64,000 nt of DNA from an uncultured Bacteroides sp. (GCA_944320865.1 CALUJC010000003.1:47519-111518); one strand, 5' to 3'. Numbered from the stretch's first letter, positions 25,030-33,870 are shown. Notes: a model not told the origin generated them from the letters alone. Made by a program: numbers and translations.

Positions 25030-26055
25030 ATGATGGAGAAAGTTCGTTTCGGAGTAGTCGGTACCAACTTCATTACCGACTGGGTCATAGCCGGTGCTCG
25101 GCAAGACCCGCGTTTTGAGTTAGTAGCAGTCTGTTCACGCAGCCAGGAGAGGGCAGAAGAATTTGCCGCCAAGCATGGAATTCCCTACAAGTTTACGTCG
25201 TTGGAAGAGATGGCGAGCAGTCCCGTTGTCGACGCGGTGTATGTTGCTTCGCCAAATTTTAAGCATGCCGAGCAGAGCATCCTTTGCATGAGCCACGGCA
25301 AACATGTGTTGTGTGAGAAGCCTCTGGCATCCAATGCCGCTGAAGCGAGGCGGATGATAGCCGCGTCTGAGAAGTACAACGTAACTTTGATGGAGGCGAT
25401 GAAGTCGACGCTCAACCCCAACTTTCTCAAACTGATGCGCAATGTGGAACGGGTAGGGAAGGTGCGCCGCTATTTTTCGTCCTACTGCCAATATTCGTCG
25501 CGTTATGACCGGCTTAAAGCGGGTGAACTGCCCAATGCTTTCAATCCTGCTTGTGCCAACGGGGCATTGATGGACATCGGCGTCTATACCATCTACCCTA
25601 TGGTCGTTTTGTTCGGCAGGCCGCAGAAAGTGTTTGCCTCGGGCACTTTGCTGTCTTCTGGTACGGACGGGCAGGGTTCTGTCACCTTCCTATACGACGG
25701 TATGGAGGCTAACGTGATTTACTCCAAGATAGCCGACTCCCACTTGCCTTCCGAGATACAGGGCGAAGAGGGGACCATTGTGATGAACCACATCAGCAGA
25801 TTGAGCCAGGTGACCTTTATCCCGCGCATACCCCAGACTGTGAGGGGACAGGGCGAGCAGCCCGAAGCCGAGGACTGGTCGCAGCCGGCCGATAAGGACC
25901 GTTATTATTACGAGGTGGCCGAGTTCATCGACCTGGTGTTGTCCGGCAGGCGGGAATCATCTGTCAATACCCACCACCGGTCGTTGATGACCATGGAGCT
26001 GATGGATGAAGTGCGCCGACAGCTTGGGGTGGTTTATCCTGCAGATGAACAATGA
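25030..26055 (+). CDS. Gfo/Idh/MocA-family oxidoreductase
   Basis: A 341-residue NAD(P)-dependent sugar oxidoreductase. The N-terminal Rossmann fold starts with FGVVGTNFITDWVIAGA, and the family's catalytic EKPLASN motif lies near residue 98, with its Lys as the usual active-site base. The C-terminal half is the substrate-binding and dimerisation domain (DIGVYTIYPMVVLFG). No signal peptide is present, so it is cytoplasmic. Members oxidise or reduce sugars, for example to 3-keto forms in the ThuA/ThuB trehalose pathway. With three ThuA-domain genes nearby, a keto-sugar role is plausible but unproven. It has its own promoter and a terminator. Confidence 0.9.
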   Translation: MMEKVRFGVVGTNFITDWVIAGARQDPRFELVAVCSRSQERAEEFAAKHGIPYKFTSLEEMASSPVVDAVYVASPNFKHAEQSILCMSHGKHVLCEKPLASNAAEARRMIAASEKYNVTLMEAMKSTLNPNFLKLMRNVERVGKVRRYFSSYCQYSSRYDRLKAGELPNAFNPACANGALMDIGVYTIYPMVVLFGRPQKVFASGTLLSSGTDGQGSVTFLYDGMEANVIYSKIADSHLPSEIQGEEGTIVMNHISRLSQVTFIPRIPQTVRGQGEQPEAEDWSQPADKDRYYYEVAEFIDLVLSGRRESSVNTHHRSLMTMELMDEVRRQLGVVYPADEQ

Positions 26056-26058
26056 AAT

Positions 26059-26096
26059 AAGGCGATTATCCTGTACTTGAGTAGAATAACCGCCTT
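26059..26096. terminator. Terminator between convergent genes
   Basis: AAGGCGATTAT (26059-26069) pairs with ATAACCGCCTT (26086-26096) with one mismatch, then TTAG. It lies between the Gfo/Idh gene and the convergent ThuA gene. Confidence 0.6.
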
Positions 26097-26112
26097 TTAG
26101 TAGTTTCCTTAT

Positions 26113-27015
26113 TTAATAAGCATGGAATGGTGCCTTGAACTCCGGCCGCAGGGTGTAGGTGTCTTCCAGCGGGAAGTCCTTGGGGGCAGGTTGGGTCACG
26201 GTGCCTGTGGCTGCCCATTCGGCCCCACGCAATAAAGTGACTTGATAGCCGGTACAAAGTATAGAGTATATCATCTCTGGGTCGTTGCCGCAATGGCCCA
26301 GCACGTCAACGAATACACGTCCCTTTCCATAACGTACTGTCCACATGATTGGCTCGTGGCGGCCGTTTTCTTCAATGGTGGCAAGGATTTCCATGTTGCG
26401 TCCCGGACCGCGCAGTTTGGTGTAGATTTCATCCTTGAAGTGCTTCCAGCGCGGCGGAAGGCCTTGCATGATGGGATGTCCCGGTGCGCGGGTATCGATG
26501 ATGGTCTCGTGTTGCAGCCCGTGGTAGCCGGCATATCCGGGGGAATAGTCGTAGACGTATTGCCCGTCTTTCCAGTAGACGAACGGCCCCCAACGCTCGT
26601 CGCGTCCGTTCCAGGCGCCCAGCGCGGTCATTTCGTTGTAGGCAGGCCAGTCTTCCATGGGGATGATGGAGGAGTGGAGCACCACCACGCCGCCGCCGTC
26701 GGACACGTACTTCTCGAAGGCCTTGCGCACGGAGGGCTTCCATGTGGCGCCACCGTAGTTGATGATGACCAGGCTGTATCCCTTGAAGGAGGGCTCGAAG
26801 CGGTTGATGTCTTCGCCGAAGTCGGGTGTCACCAGCATATCCACTTCAAAGAGGCCGCTGTTTTCCAGAATCTTTTCTATGCTCTGGCTGGCTCCCCGCC
26901 AATAGTGGCTTCCGTCTTGTCCGGTGATGAGGAGGGTTTTGATGGGTTGCGCGGCCTGTGCCAGCGGCAGGATGATGCAGGCCAGCAGGAGGGTGAGGAT
27001 TGTCTTGCGTGTCAT
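26113..27015 (-). CDS. Secreted ThuA-like domain protein
   Basis: A 300-residue protein with a clear signal peptide (ILTLLLACIILPLAQA) and one ThuA domain: LLITGQDGSHYWRGAS at the start, VIINYGGATWK, then VVVLHSS and VDVLGHCGNDP. This glutamine-amidotransferase-like fold is common in Bacteroidetes glycan loci, and its reaction is not established for most members. The start overlaps the stop of the upstream 159-codon gene by four bases (ATGA), which suggests translational coupling. It is a paralogue of the gene at 32610-33419 and of the C-terminal half of the GH18 fusion. Confidence 0.85.
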   Translation of the reverse strand: MTRKTILTLLLACIILPLAQAAQPIKTLLITGQDGSHYWRGASQSIEKILENSGLFEVDMLVTPDFGEDINRFEPSFKGYSLVIINYGGATWKPSVRKAFEKYVSDGGGVVVLHSSIIPMEDWPAYNEMTALGAWNGRDERWGPFVYWKDGQYVYDYSPGYAGYHGLQHETIIDTRAPGHPIMQGLPPRWKHFKDEIYTKLRGPGRNMEILATIEENGRHEPIMWTVRYGKGRVFVDVLGHCGNDPEMIYSILCTGYQVTLLRGAEWAATGTVTQPAPKDFPLEDTYTLRPEFKAPFHAY

Positions 27016-27491
27016 GGCTTTTGGGTTTTAGTGTTGTGAGACGATGTGCATTCTATGCGGTCGTAGCATCGGGTAGTTTGCAGGTTGTAGCCCCGCTCGT
27101 CCACCGTGAATAGGCCGTCTTTGAAGTAAGAGATGTAGAGCTCGGCGAGGCCGTCGGCGTTGCGGTCTTCCACTTTCACGTAGTAGTTGTCGTTCACGTA
27201 GACATCCGACATGTACTTTACTTCTTTCGAATAGTGGTCGACGATGGCATAATATACCTTGAAAAGGTCGAACGTGGGATAATGGCCGTTATCATGTCCG
27301 AAGACCAATACTTCTTCCATGCCGGGCTTGGCATCCATGTCGGCCAGTATGGCCTTTTGTAGATAAAAGCCTTCCCGGACAACTTCAGGTGGCGTGTCTT
27401 CCCATCCTTCTTGGTGGGCGGTGGTGGCGAATTGGGCCGAGGCGGTGGCACTCAGACACAATAGCAGTAAGGTATAAATCAGTTTGTGCAT
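27012..27491 (-). CDS. Small secreted protein of unknown function
   Basis: A 159-residue protein with a signal peptide ending near ATASA. The mature part has two Asp-rich segments, ADMDAKPGMEEVLVFGHDNG and DRNADGLAELYISYF, which recall FG-GAP or calcium-binding repeat loops. That is only a resemblance. I do not recognise the family. It is translationally coupled to the ThuA gene that follows, so the two products probably act together in the periplasm or at the surface. Confidence 0.7.
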   Translation of the reverse strand: MHKLIYTLLLLCLSATASAQFATTAHQEGWEDTPPEVVREGFYLQKAILADMDAKPGMEEVLVFGHDNGHYPTFDLFKVYYAIVDHYSKEVKYMSDVYVNDNYYVKVEDRNADGLAELYISYFKDGLFTVDERGYNLQTTRCYDRIECTSSHNTKTQKP

Positions 27492-27523
27492 ATAAAAAAG
27501 TAGATAAGAGATTTATAAATACA

Positions 27524-27570
27524 GGATGCAAATTACGCATAATCTTTGGAGATTTTGGCAATTTGCATCC
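27524..27570. repeat. 11-bp inverted repeat upstream of the small secreted protein gene
   Basis: GGATGCAAATT (27524-27534) and AATTTGCATCC (27560-27570) are perfect reverse complements with a 25-base spacer. The element lies 33-79 bases upstream of the start at 27491. It could be an operator or a leader hairpin. Confidence 0.6.
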
Positions 27571-27635
27571 CTATTATTTATGAATAACGTGAGCCCTGCA
27601 TGTAAGGTTTGTTGCAATGTTTTGCTTTATGCGGA

Positions 27636-27717
27636 TTAAAGCGTTACTTTAACGCCGATAAAGTGTTGCTTTAATGCCTTTAAAGTCTTGCTTTAGTAAG
27701 GATAAAGTAGTACTTTA
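27636..27717. repeat. Tandem hairpin array, four units of 22-23 bp
   Basis: Four hairpins with stem TAAAG/CTTTA and 5-base loops occur: CGTTA (27636-27652, stem extended by one pair), TGTTG (27659-27673), TCTTG (27681-27695) and TAGTA (27703-27717). Centres are 22-23 bases apart. Half units (GCTTTAT before, ATAAAGTATTA after) flank the array. It lies 3' of susD and upstream of the co-directional small-protein gene. Confidence 0.85.
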
Positions 27718-27834
27718 TTTTTATTGAAGAAATAATAAAGTATTAACTATTATATTTACAGTTTGTTACGTGTACTTTATGGCGAATGCTTACATGTCAT
27801 GTTTACGTTAAATATTTTCGTCAGAAGAACGCAT

Positions 27835-29376
27835 TTAGTTTGCCCAACCGGGGTTTTGCGTCAGTGCCCCATTGGATGCATTGATTTCTTTCGACGAGAT
27901 GGGGAAGTAGCGGTAGCGTTCCGTCCAGCCTTTGGAAGCCAGGATTTCTTCTCCTTTGTCGAAGCGCATGATGTCGAACCAGCGCTGCATCTCGTCGATG
28001 AACTCATAGCCACGCTCTTTGAAGATGATGTCCAAGGCTTCCTCTTTGCTCAGCCCCATGAGGTTGATGCGGTGGTTTTCGTCTTGGAAGGCGCGGTCTC
28101 TGATTTGGTCAAACCAGCCTTGTCCCTCGGCATCTACTGTGCCGTTAATGCGTACTTGCAACTCGGTGGCCAGCAGCAGCACGTCGGCATAGCGGTAGAA
28201 GCGGAAGTTGTTGCCGCAGTTGTCGTTGGGGTTGACTTCGTTGGTGTCTTCCAGGCGGCCATGGTACTTGTAGTGCCCCAGCCATTCAAAGTTCTCTTGG
28301 CTTTCGCTGACTATGAATTCGCTGCCCTCGGGCAGTTCGCCGTTGGCTACCATCTCTTGCACTTTGCGTGCTTCTTCGCGGTAGTCGATGACGGTGCCTT
28401 CGCGGCGCGTGTCGCCTTCTTCAAACATGTTGTAGATGGTGCTCGGCATGGTGTTCTGTCCGTACCCGCCGGTCAGTCCACCTTGCTCTCCCGAACGTGG
28501 GTCTACGATGTCGCGCCCGCTGAGCGAACGGCACAACACCGTGTTGCCTTCACCTTGGTTGTCGCTGGAGAACTCTATTTCATAGATGGATTCAGGGCAG
28601 AATTCACCTGCTTTCAGCCAGATTTGTCCATAGTCTTGCATCAACTGGTAGCCGTTGCCCATGATGGTTTTCATATCGGCCAACGCCTGCGGATAGAGCG
28701 ATTCGGCGCGGTGGAAAAGGATGAGCTTGGTGCGCAGCATGCGTGCGGCATCTTGGTTGGTGCGTCCGTGGACAAAGCTGTTCTTGTCCGGCAAGTCGGC
28801 GATGTTTTCGTCGGAGAGGTCTTCCATCATGAAGTCGAAGATTTCATCGCGGGTTCCCTTCTGCACGTTGAAGATTTCCGATGTCTGTAGGCGCTCCTTG
28901 ATGAGCGGGGCTTGCTCGTAGCCCATGAAGATGTAGGCGTAGAATAGCGCCCTGTAGAATTTTGCTTCGGCCAGCGATGAACTTACGAAAGAGGGGTCGA
29001 GGGTGCTGTTGTTAAGCTCGTCGATAAGTATGTTGGCATCGGTTACGCCGTTGAACAAGCCGTAGTCCCATTCGTTCCACCAGGAAGGCGAGTCGCTGGG
29101 GTCGAAGGTAAAGGTGTCGTACTTGGTCTTGTACGCACCTTCGCCCAAGCCGCCGCCCGTTTCCGATTCGTCGGACATAAGCGAGGCGTAGCTGAACACT
29201 TCGAGCAGGCGCACCTGTATGTCGTTGATGATGGCCGTCATGCCCATGTCTACTTCGGCCTCTGTCTTATAGAACTCTTCTTCCGATACTTGCGTACGCG
29301 GGTTGGTCTCCAGGAAATCGCTGCAAGAGGCCAGGCTAAGCCCCAAGGCAAGCGCAGGGATAAATATCTTTTTCAT
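27835..29376 (-). CDS. SusD/RagB-family glycan-binding lipoprotein
   Basis: A 513-residue lipoprotein; the signal ends at SLASCSDF with the lipidated cysteine. An upstream in-frame ATG at 29412 would add 12 residues before the signal peptide, so I chose MKKIFIPALALGL. The layout matches SusD: an N-terminal helical repeat with FLETNPRTQVSEEEFYKTEAE, and a C-terminal part with FKERGYEFIDEMQRWFDIMRFDKGE. It sits at the cell surface and binds sugar over the SusC channel. It starts 25 bases after the SusC stop codon. Confidence 0.93.
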   Translation of the reverse strand: MKKIFIPALALGLSLASCSDFLETNPRTQVSEEEFYKTEAEVDMGMTAIINDIQVRLLEVFSYASLMSDESETGGGLGEGAYKTKYDTFTFDPSDSPSWWNEWDYGLFNGVTDANILIDELNNSTLDPSFVSSSLAEAKFYRALFYAYIFMGYEQAPLIKERLQTSEIFNVQKGTRDEIFDFMMEDLSDENIADLPDKNSFVHGRTNQDAARMLRTKLILFHRAESLYPQALADMKTIMGNGYQLMQDYGQIWLKAGEFCPESIYEIEFSSDNQGEGNTVLCRSLSGRDIVDPRSGEQGGLTGGYGQNTMPSTIYNMFEEGDTRREGTVIDYREEARKVQEMVANGELPEGSEFIVSESQENFEWLGHYKYHGRLEDTNEVNPNDNCGNNFRFYRYADVLLLATELQVRINGTVDAEGQGWFDQIRDRAFQDENHRINLMGLSKEEALDIIFKERGYEFIDEMQRWFDIMRFDKGEEILASKGWTERYRYFPISSKEINASNGALTQNPGWAN

Positions 29377-29401
29377 ATGTAGTTGCGTTTTGTTGTTTAA
29401 G

Positions 29402-32400
29402 TTAGAATACAATGTTTGCTCCGAAGGTAAAAGTGCGTGCCTGCGGATAGGTGCCGCCGTCGAAGCCGTTGCGCGTTCCTACTTCGGGGTCATATCCGGA
29501 GTACTTGGTGGCAGTAAACAGGTTTTCGCCTTGCACGAAGATGCGGAGTTTTTGCAGAAGCAGTTTCTGCGTGAGGCTGCGCGGCAGGCTGTAGCCTATT
29601 TGCAGAACCTTCAGGCGCAGGTAATTGCCGTTTTCTACAAAGAGGTCATTGGTGTAAGTGGTGTTGTGGTGCGGGTCGCCAGCCACCAGCTTGGGCAGGC
29701 GATTGGATGTGCCTTCCCCATGCCAGCGGCCCAGCCATTCAGTTTCCCAGTTGGCTTGGGTGATGTTGGCACGTCGGTAGAACTTGTATATCTGGTTCCC
29801 GGCAGCTCCTTGGAAGAAGGCGCTGAAGTCGAAGTCTTTCCAGTTCATGCCCAGTGTGAAGCCGTATGTCCAGTTTGGGTTAGGGTCGCCAATCATGGTG
29901 CGGTCGGCATCGGATATAGTGCCGTCACCGTTCAGGTCTACGTAGCGCACGTCGCCTGGTTCAGCTTCCGGTATAATCAATTTCCCTTCTTTGTTCACAT
30001 AGCTGTTCACTTCGTCCCAGTTTTGGAAGATGCCGTCCGTCTTGTATCCCCAGAAGTAGCCGTAGGGATAGCCGGTCTCCATGACAGATACATCTCCGCC
30101 CAAGCCTCCACCCAGTGACTGAAGGGCGGTACGATCGGTACCCAGTTTGGTTACTTCGTTGGTGATGTACGAGGCATTGGCGTTGAGGTCGAAGTTCACT
30201 TTGCCGATGTTGAAGCGGTAGGAGGCTTCCATTTCAATACCTTCGTTTTCCACTGTACCGATGTTTGTACGCATGGTGCTGTAGCCGGTGTATTCGGGCA
30301 GAGCCACGTCCATCAGCATGTCTTTGGTCTTTTTCTTGAAGTAGTCGAAGGTGAACGACAGGGAGTTGTTTAGCAGGCGCAGGTCGAGGCCCAAGTCAAG
30401 TTGTTCGGATGTTTCCCACTTCAAGCCTGTGTTGACATAACCCGAGGGGAGGGCGCCTGTTGCTACGTTTCCGTTGATGACGGCATTGTTGCCCATGCTC
30501 ATCATGCTGGTGTAGCCAAAGGGGTCGATGGATTCGTTACCGTTCTGTCCCCAGCTGGCGCGCAGTTTCAAGAACGAAAGCCATTCGGGCTTGCCTTCCA
30601 TAAAGTTCTCACGGGTGATTACCCATCCTGCGGATACGGAGGGGAAGACGGCATAGCGGTGTTCCGGTCCGAAGTTGGAAGAACCATCGCGGCGAACCAC
30701 GGCTTCAAACAGGTATTTCTCATCATAGTTATAATTGACGCGGGCAAAGATGGAGGCCAGTTTATGGTCGCTTCCCTTGCCTTCCACGCGCTCCAAGGTG
30801 CGGTCTCCTGTGGCGATGTCGATGAATGCCTTGTCGGGGTCTACTACCAGCAGGTTGTAGTCTGTACCTTTTATGTTTGCATCACTGTAAGAGGCCATAG
30901 TGGTTCCGAACAGGGCACCGATGCTATGCTTGCCAAAGGTCTTGTCATAGGAGAATACGTTTTCCCATTGCCAAGAGTAGGCATCGCTCTTTTCGTCTTC
31001 CACGTACGAAGTGGTGTTTTTGGTCGTGGCGTTGAGGTCGTAGGCCGGTATGACGTTTTTGGTGGACACGAATCCCCATTCCAAACTGGCCGAGGTGCGG
31101 TACTTCAGTCCGGGCAGGATGTTGATGTCCAAGTTGAAGTTAGCATTGAATATCTGTTCCACCTTACGCTGGTTGTTGTTTACTTGCATGGAGGCAAGTG
31201 GGTTGTTTATTTCGTGCAGGTCGATGATGTTGTATACTCGTCCGTTGGGGGCGGTGACATAGTTAGGATAAATAGTCTGATACTCGGCTATCTTGGCGGG
31301 ATCGTCTTGATAGATGGCTTCCGTAGGTGGCAGGTGGTTGATGGAGGCTATCAGACCGCTGGCCTCACTGTTGTCGATGGTGCCGCCCGTACGGTTTACC
31401 CGCGAGTAGCTGGCATTGGTAGTGAAGGTTACTTTGTTCAGGAAGTCACGGCTCTTGATGTCGAACAAAGTGTTGGAGTAATTGAGTCGTCCGTTGTAGC
31501 GCTCGTAGTCGGAGTGACCTTTGGCGAAGATACCCCGTTGCTTGATGTAGCCGAACGAAGCATAGTGCGTGCTGTGTTCGCCGCCTCCGCTGACCGACAG
31601 TTTGTGGTTGATGATGGGCGCATTACTGTATGTTAGTGCATCCTGCCAGTCGGTATCCACGTTGGGTACAGAAGTGAAATAGGGGGCAAGACCGGAGTTT
31701 TCGGCCATTTCGTTCATCATCATCACGTATTGTTCCGTATTCATCAAGTCTATCTTCTTGGCAGGATTCTGAATGCCATATGTGAATTCGTAGTTGACGG
31801 TAGTCTTTTGCTGGAAGGAGCCTTTTTTAGTGGTGACCAGCACAACGCCATTGGCACCGCGTGCACCATAGATGGCAGCTGAGGCAGCATCTTTCAGCAC
31901 CTCGATGGACTCAATGTCCGAGGGATTGAGGTAGTCGATGCCGTTGTTGGATGGCATGCCGTCAATGATGTACAGCGGGTCGGAATCGTTCACGGTGCCT
32001 GTACCTCGGATGCGTATCTGTGAGCTGGTGCCCGGTTGGCCGGATTCGGCGGTGATGGCTACGCCGGAGATTTTGCCTTTCAGCACGCTGGACACGCTGG
32101 TGGGGGTACCTACATTCAACTCTTCGGCACTGACTTTGCTCATGGCGGCGGTCACGACGCTCTTCTTCTGCACACCGTAGCCCACAACTACGACTTCGTC
32201 CAACGTCTCGGTGTCTTCATCGAGGACGATGTTATAGGTGTCGGTTCCTGCAGTGACTTTCACACTTTGGGTGATGAAACCAATGTAGCTGAACTCCAGT
32301 TCGGCACCGTTGGATACGCTCAGCGTGTAGTTGCCGTCGATGTCGGTAATGGCTCCGTTGGTAGTGCCTTTTTCTACCACGTTTACGCCGATGAGGGGCA

Positions 32401-32557
32401 GGCCGTCGGTGGCCGAGGTTACGGTGCCATGCACTTTGAGGTTGGTTTGAGCACTGATGCTCAGGCAGTGTACCGCCAAGAATAGCAGGATGACTGTCGT
32501 CCGCGCAAGCCGCAATGAGGGCTTAAGCGAGAACACGTGTTTGGTTTTCTCGTTCAT
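29402..32557 (-). CDS. SusC/RagA-family TonB-dependent outer-membrane transporter
   Basis: A 1051-residue outer-membrane protein. After a signal peptide (LFLAVHCLSISAQ) comes a carboxypeptidase-like regulatory domain (VHGTVTSATDGLPLIGVNV), then the SusC motif VVVVGYGVQKKS, a plug domain (VSVLKGKISGV, IRIRGTGT) and a large beta-barrel ending in RTFTFGANIVF. The open frame extends to 32620, but MNEKTKHVF at 32557 is the credible start. It imports oligosaccharides with TonB energy. It is followed directly by SusD and preceded by a ThuA gene 52 bases upstream. Confidence 0.94.
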   Translation of the reverse strand: MNEKTKHVFSLKPSLRLARTTVILLFLAVHCLSISAQTNLKVHGTVTSATDGLPLIGVNVVEKGTTNGAITDIDGNYTLSVSNGAELEFSYIGFITQSVKVTAGTDTYNIVLDEDTETLDEVVVVGYGVQKKSVVTAAMSKVSAEELNVGTPTSVSSVLKGKISGVAITAESGQPGTSSQIRIRGTGTVNDSDPLYIIDGMPSNNGIDYLNPSDIESIEVLKDAASAAIYGARGANGVVLVTTKKGSFQQKTTVNYEFTYGIQNPAKKIDLMNTEQYVMMMNEMAENSGLAPYFTSVPNVDTDWQDALTYSNAPIINHKLSVSGGGEHSTHYASFGYIKQRGIFAKGHSDYERYNGRLNYSNTLFDIKSRDFLNKVTFTTNASYSRVNRTGGTIDNSEASGLIASINHLPPTEAIYQDDPAKIAEYQTIYPNYVTAPNGRVYNIIDLHEINNPLASMQVNNNQRKVEQIFNANFNLDINILPGLKYRTSASLEWGFVSTKNVIPAYDLNATTKNTTSYVEDEKSDAYSWQWENVFSYDKTFGKHSIGALFGTTMASYSDANIKGTDYNLLVVDPDKAFIDIATGDRTLERVEGKGSDHKLASIFARVNYNYDEKYLFEAVVRRDGSSNFGPEHRYAVFPSVSAGWVITRENFMEGKPEWLSFLKLRASWGQNGNESIDPFGYTSMMSMGNNAVINGNVATGALPSGYVNTGLKWETSEQLDLGLDLRLLNNSLSFTFDYFKKKTKDMLMDVALPEYTGYSTMRTNIGTVENEGIEMEASYRFNIGKVNFDLNANASYITNEVTKLGTDRTALQSLGGGLGGDVSVMETGYPYGYFWGYKTDGIFQNWDEVNSYVNKEGKLIIPEAEPGDVRYVDLNGDGTISDADRTMIGDPNPNWTYGFTLGMNWKDFDFSAFFQGAAGNQIYKFYRRANITQANWETEWLGRWHGEGTSNRLPKLVAGDPHHNTTYTNDLFVENGNYLRLKVLQIGYSLPRSLTQKLLLQKLRIFVQGENLFTATKYSGYDPEVGTRNGFDGGTYPQARTFTFGANIVF

Positions 32558-32609
32558 AATGTTTTGATTAAGTGTAATTAAAGTGTTAGGTAATAATATA
32601 TATGCCCTG

Positions 32610-33419
32610 TTACTTCTCAAACGGGTCTCCCGTAGGGTCGGTGCTCACCACCCAGCGGAAGGCATTGGTGAAGAGCAGGTTTTGCGTGGCGTCGATAAAT
32701 GCTTCGTCGCCGTGGCCCGTGTTGAGGTATATCATGCGGTACTTGGTGTTGGTCCACACGATGGGGAAGTCGCCGTGCGTCACTACATCTTTGATGCCCA
32801 AGGGGTAATTCTTGGGCGAGAGGGTGAGTAGTACCTGTACGTCGGGGTTCCGGCGGGGACTGGGGTTCCATTGGTACCACTCGCTGGCAGGGACGACGAA
32901 CTCCTGTGGAAGGTTCTTGGTGACAGGGTGTTCCGGTGCGTCAACTTCAGCCAGTACAGGCTGGGGGGGCCAGTTGTTGCAATAGAACACCCCACCGCCC
33001 AAGAAGTCAACAAACCAAGGCCAATTTGTGTTTTTGTCATTGTAGGCTGCGACGTGGAAGCCCATCCATCCGCCACCGCGCTCCATGTATTGCTGGAAGG
33101 CCTGTCGTGAGGCGGGTTGTGTGGGGTAGCCGTCGAGCATGACGACGATGCTGTAGTCCTTCCACTTCTCGTAGGTGTCCAGCGTATCGATGTCGGTGGT
33201 GATGTCGAGGATGAAACCGTCGCCGTAGTGCAGTTTCTTGAAGAATTCTACGGCCTGGAGGGAGAATTCGTAGTGGGCTTCCTCGGCATTGTGGGTGTAG
33301 TAGACCAGTGCCTTGAAGCGTGGCCCTTTGGCGTAGTTGGCCGGATAGCCTTCCGGCTCTTGGGCATGGGCGGTGCTTACGATGAGCACAGTCAGCAGGG
33401 TGAAGATAAAGGTTCTCAT
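32610..33419 (-). CDS. Secreted ThuA-like domain protein
   Basis: A 269-residue protein with a signal peptide ending at AHAQ. The ThuA domain reads FKALVYYTHNAEEAHYEF, then VVMLDGYPTQPASRQAFQQY, GWMGFHVAAY, and IYLNTGHGDEAFIDATQN. It is the first intact gene upstream of susC on the same strand, with a 52-base gap. It is related to the GH18-fused ThuA domain (both have the G-W-x-GFH block and EWY). The reaction is unknown. The position suggests that its substrate is the glycan imported by the SusCD pair. Confidence 0.85.
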   Translation of the reverse strand: MRTFIFTLLTVLIVSTAHAQEPEGYPANYAKGPRFKALVYYTHNAEEAHYEFSLQAVEFFKKLHYGDGFILDITTDIDTLDTYEKWKDYSIVVMLDGYPTQPASRQAFQQYMERGGGWMGFHVAAYNDKNTNWPWFVDFLGGGVFYCNNWPPQPVLAEVDAPEHPVTKNLPQEFVVPASEWYQWNPSPRRNPDVQVLLTLSPKNYPLGIKDVVTHGDFPIVWTNTKYRMIYLNTGHGDEAFIDATQNLLFTNAFRWVVSTDPTGDPFEK

Positions 33420-33470
33420 AAGCGGGTTGCTGTGTTAGTATATTAATGATGGTATATTTGTTCGCGATGT

Positions 33471-33672
33471 CTGAATAATTCTATTCAGGGTGTCTGAACA
33501 GCTCTATTCAGGGTGTCTGAACAGCTCTATTCAGAGTGTCTGAACAACTCTATTCAGGGTGTCTGCACAACCCTGTGCAGAGTGCTTGCACAACCCTGTG
33601 CAGAGTGCTTGCACAACTCTGTGCAGAGTGTCTGCACAACTCTGTGCAGAGTGCCTGCACAACTCTGTGCAG
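33471..33672. repeat. Tandem hairpin array, nine units of exactly 23 bp, with paired stem changes
   Basis: Units start at 33471, 33494, 33517, 33540, 33563, 33586, 33609, 33632 and 33655, exactly 23 bases apart. The first is CTGAATAATTCTATTCAG, the fifth CTGCACAACCCTGTGCAG. Between them two stem pairs change on both sides (A-T to C-G and T-A to C-G), so pairing is kept. The array begins three bases after the stop codon of the gene remnant at 33676 and precedes the co-directional ThuA gene. Confidence 0.93.
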
Positions 33673-33675
33673 TCC

Positions 33676-33870
33676 TCAATACTCGGCCAGCAGCGAGAGC
33701 CACTTGCCTGCCGAGGTGACCCACACTTCCTTGTAGCAGGCATTGTTGGTCTGTGGCCAATAGGGCACGTCGGCGTTGCCCAGCGTGCGTGGTCGGGATG
33801 TGCAGGCTGTGTGCGGAGTAGCTCCACAAGGGCTTGGGCATAGACTTGCTCGCGGCTTTCAGTATATGTT
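33676..33870 (-). pseudogene. Decayed 3' end of an unrecognised gene
   Basis: On the minus strand, one frame reads MQHILKAASKSMPKPLWSYS and on to HIPTT. A second frame then gives LGNADVPYWPQTNNACYKEV, continuing to KWLSLLAEY and a TGA (complement of 33676-33678). Both pieces look like real coding sequence, and together they read as one C-terminus if a one-base shift near 33775 is allowed. Upstream of about 33870 nothing coding remains. The family is not recognised; a secreted glycan-locus protein is a guess from context. It may be the former first gene of the SusCD operon. Confidence 0.55.

Larger units (their letters stand above)
27492..27834. other. Gene-free region between SusD and the small secreted protein gene
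   Basis: The 343 bases hold the TAAAG hairpin array at 27636-27717 and an 11-base inverted repeat at 27524-27570. The rest is AT-rich. No Bacteroides-type promoter with both boxes was found for the minus-strand gene that follows. Confidence 0.65.

Noticed and set aside
33471-33672. Possible CRISPR array
   Set aside because: Units are tandem with no unique spacers, the unit is 23 bp, and no cas gene is present. The same holds for the other seven arrays.
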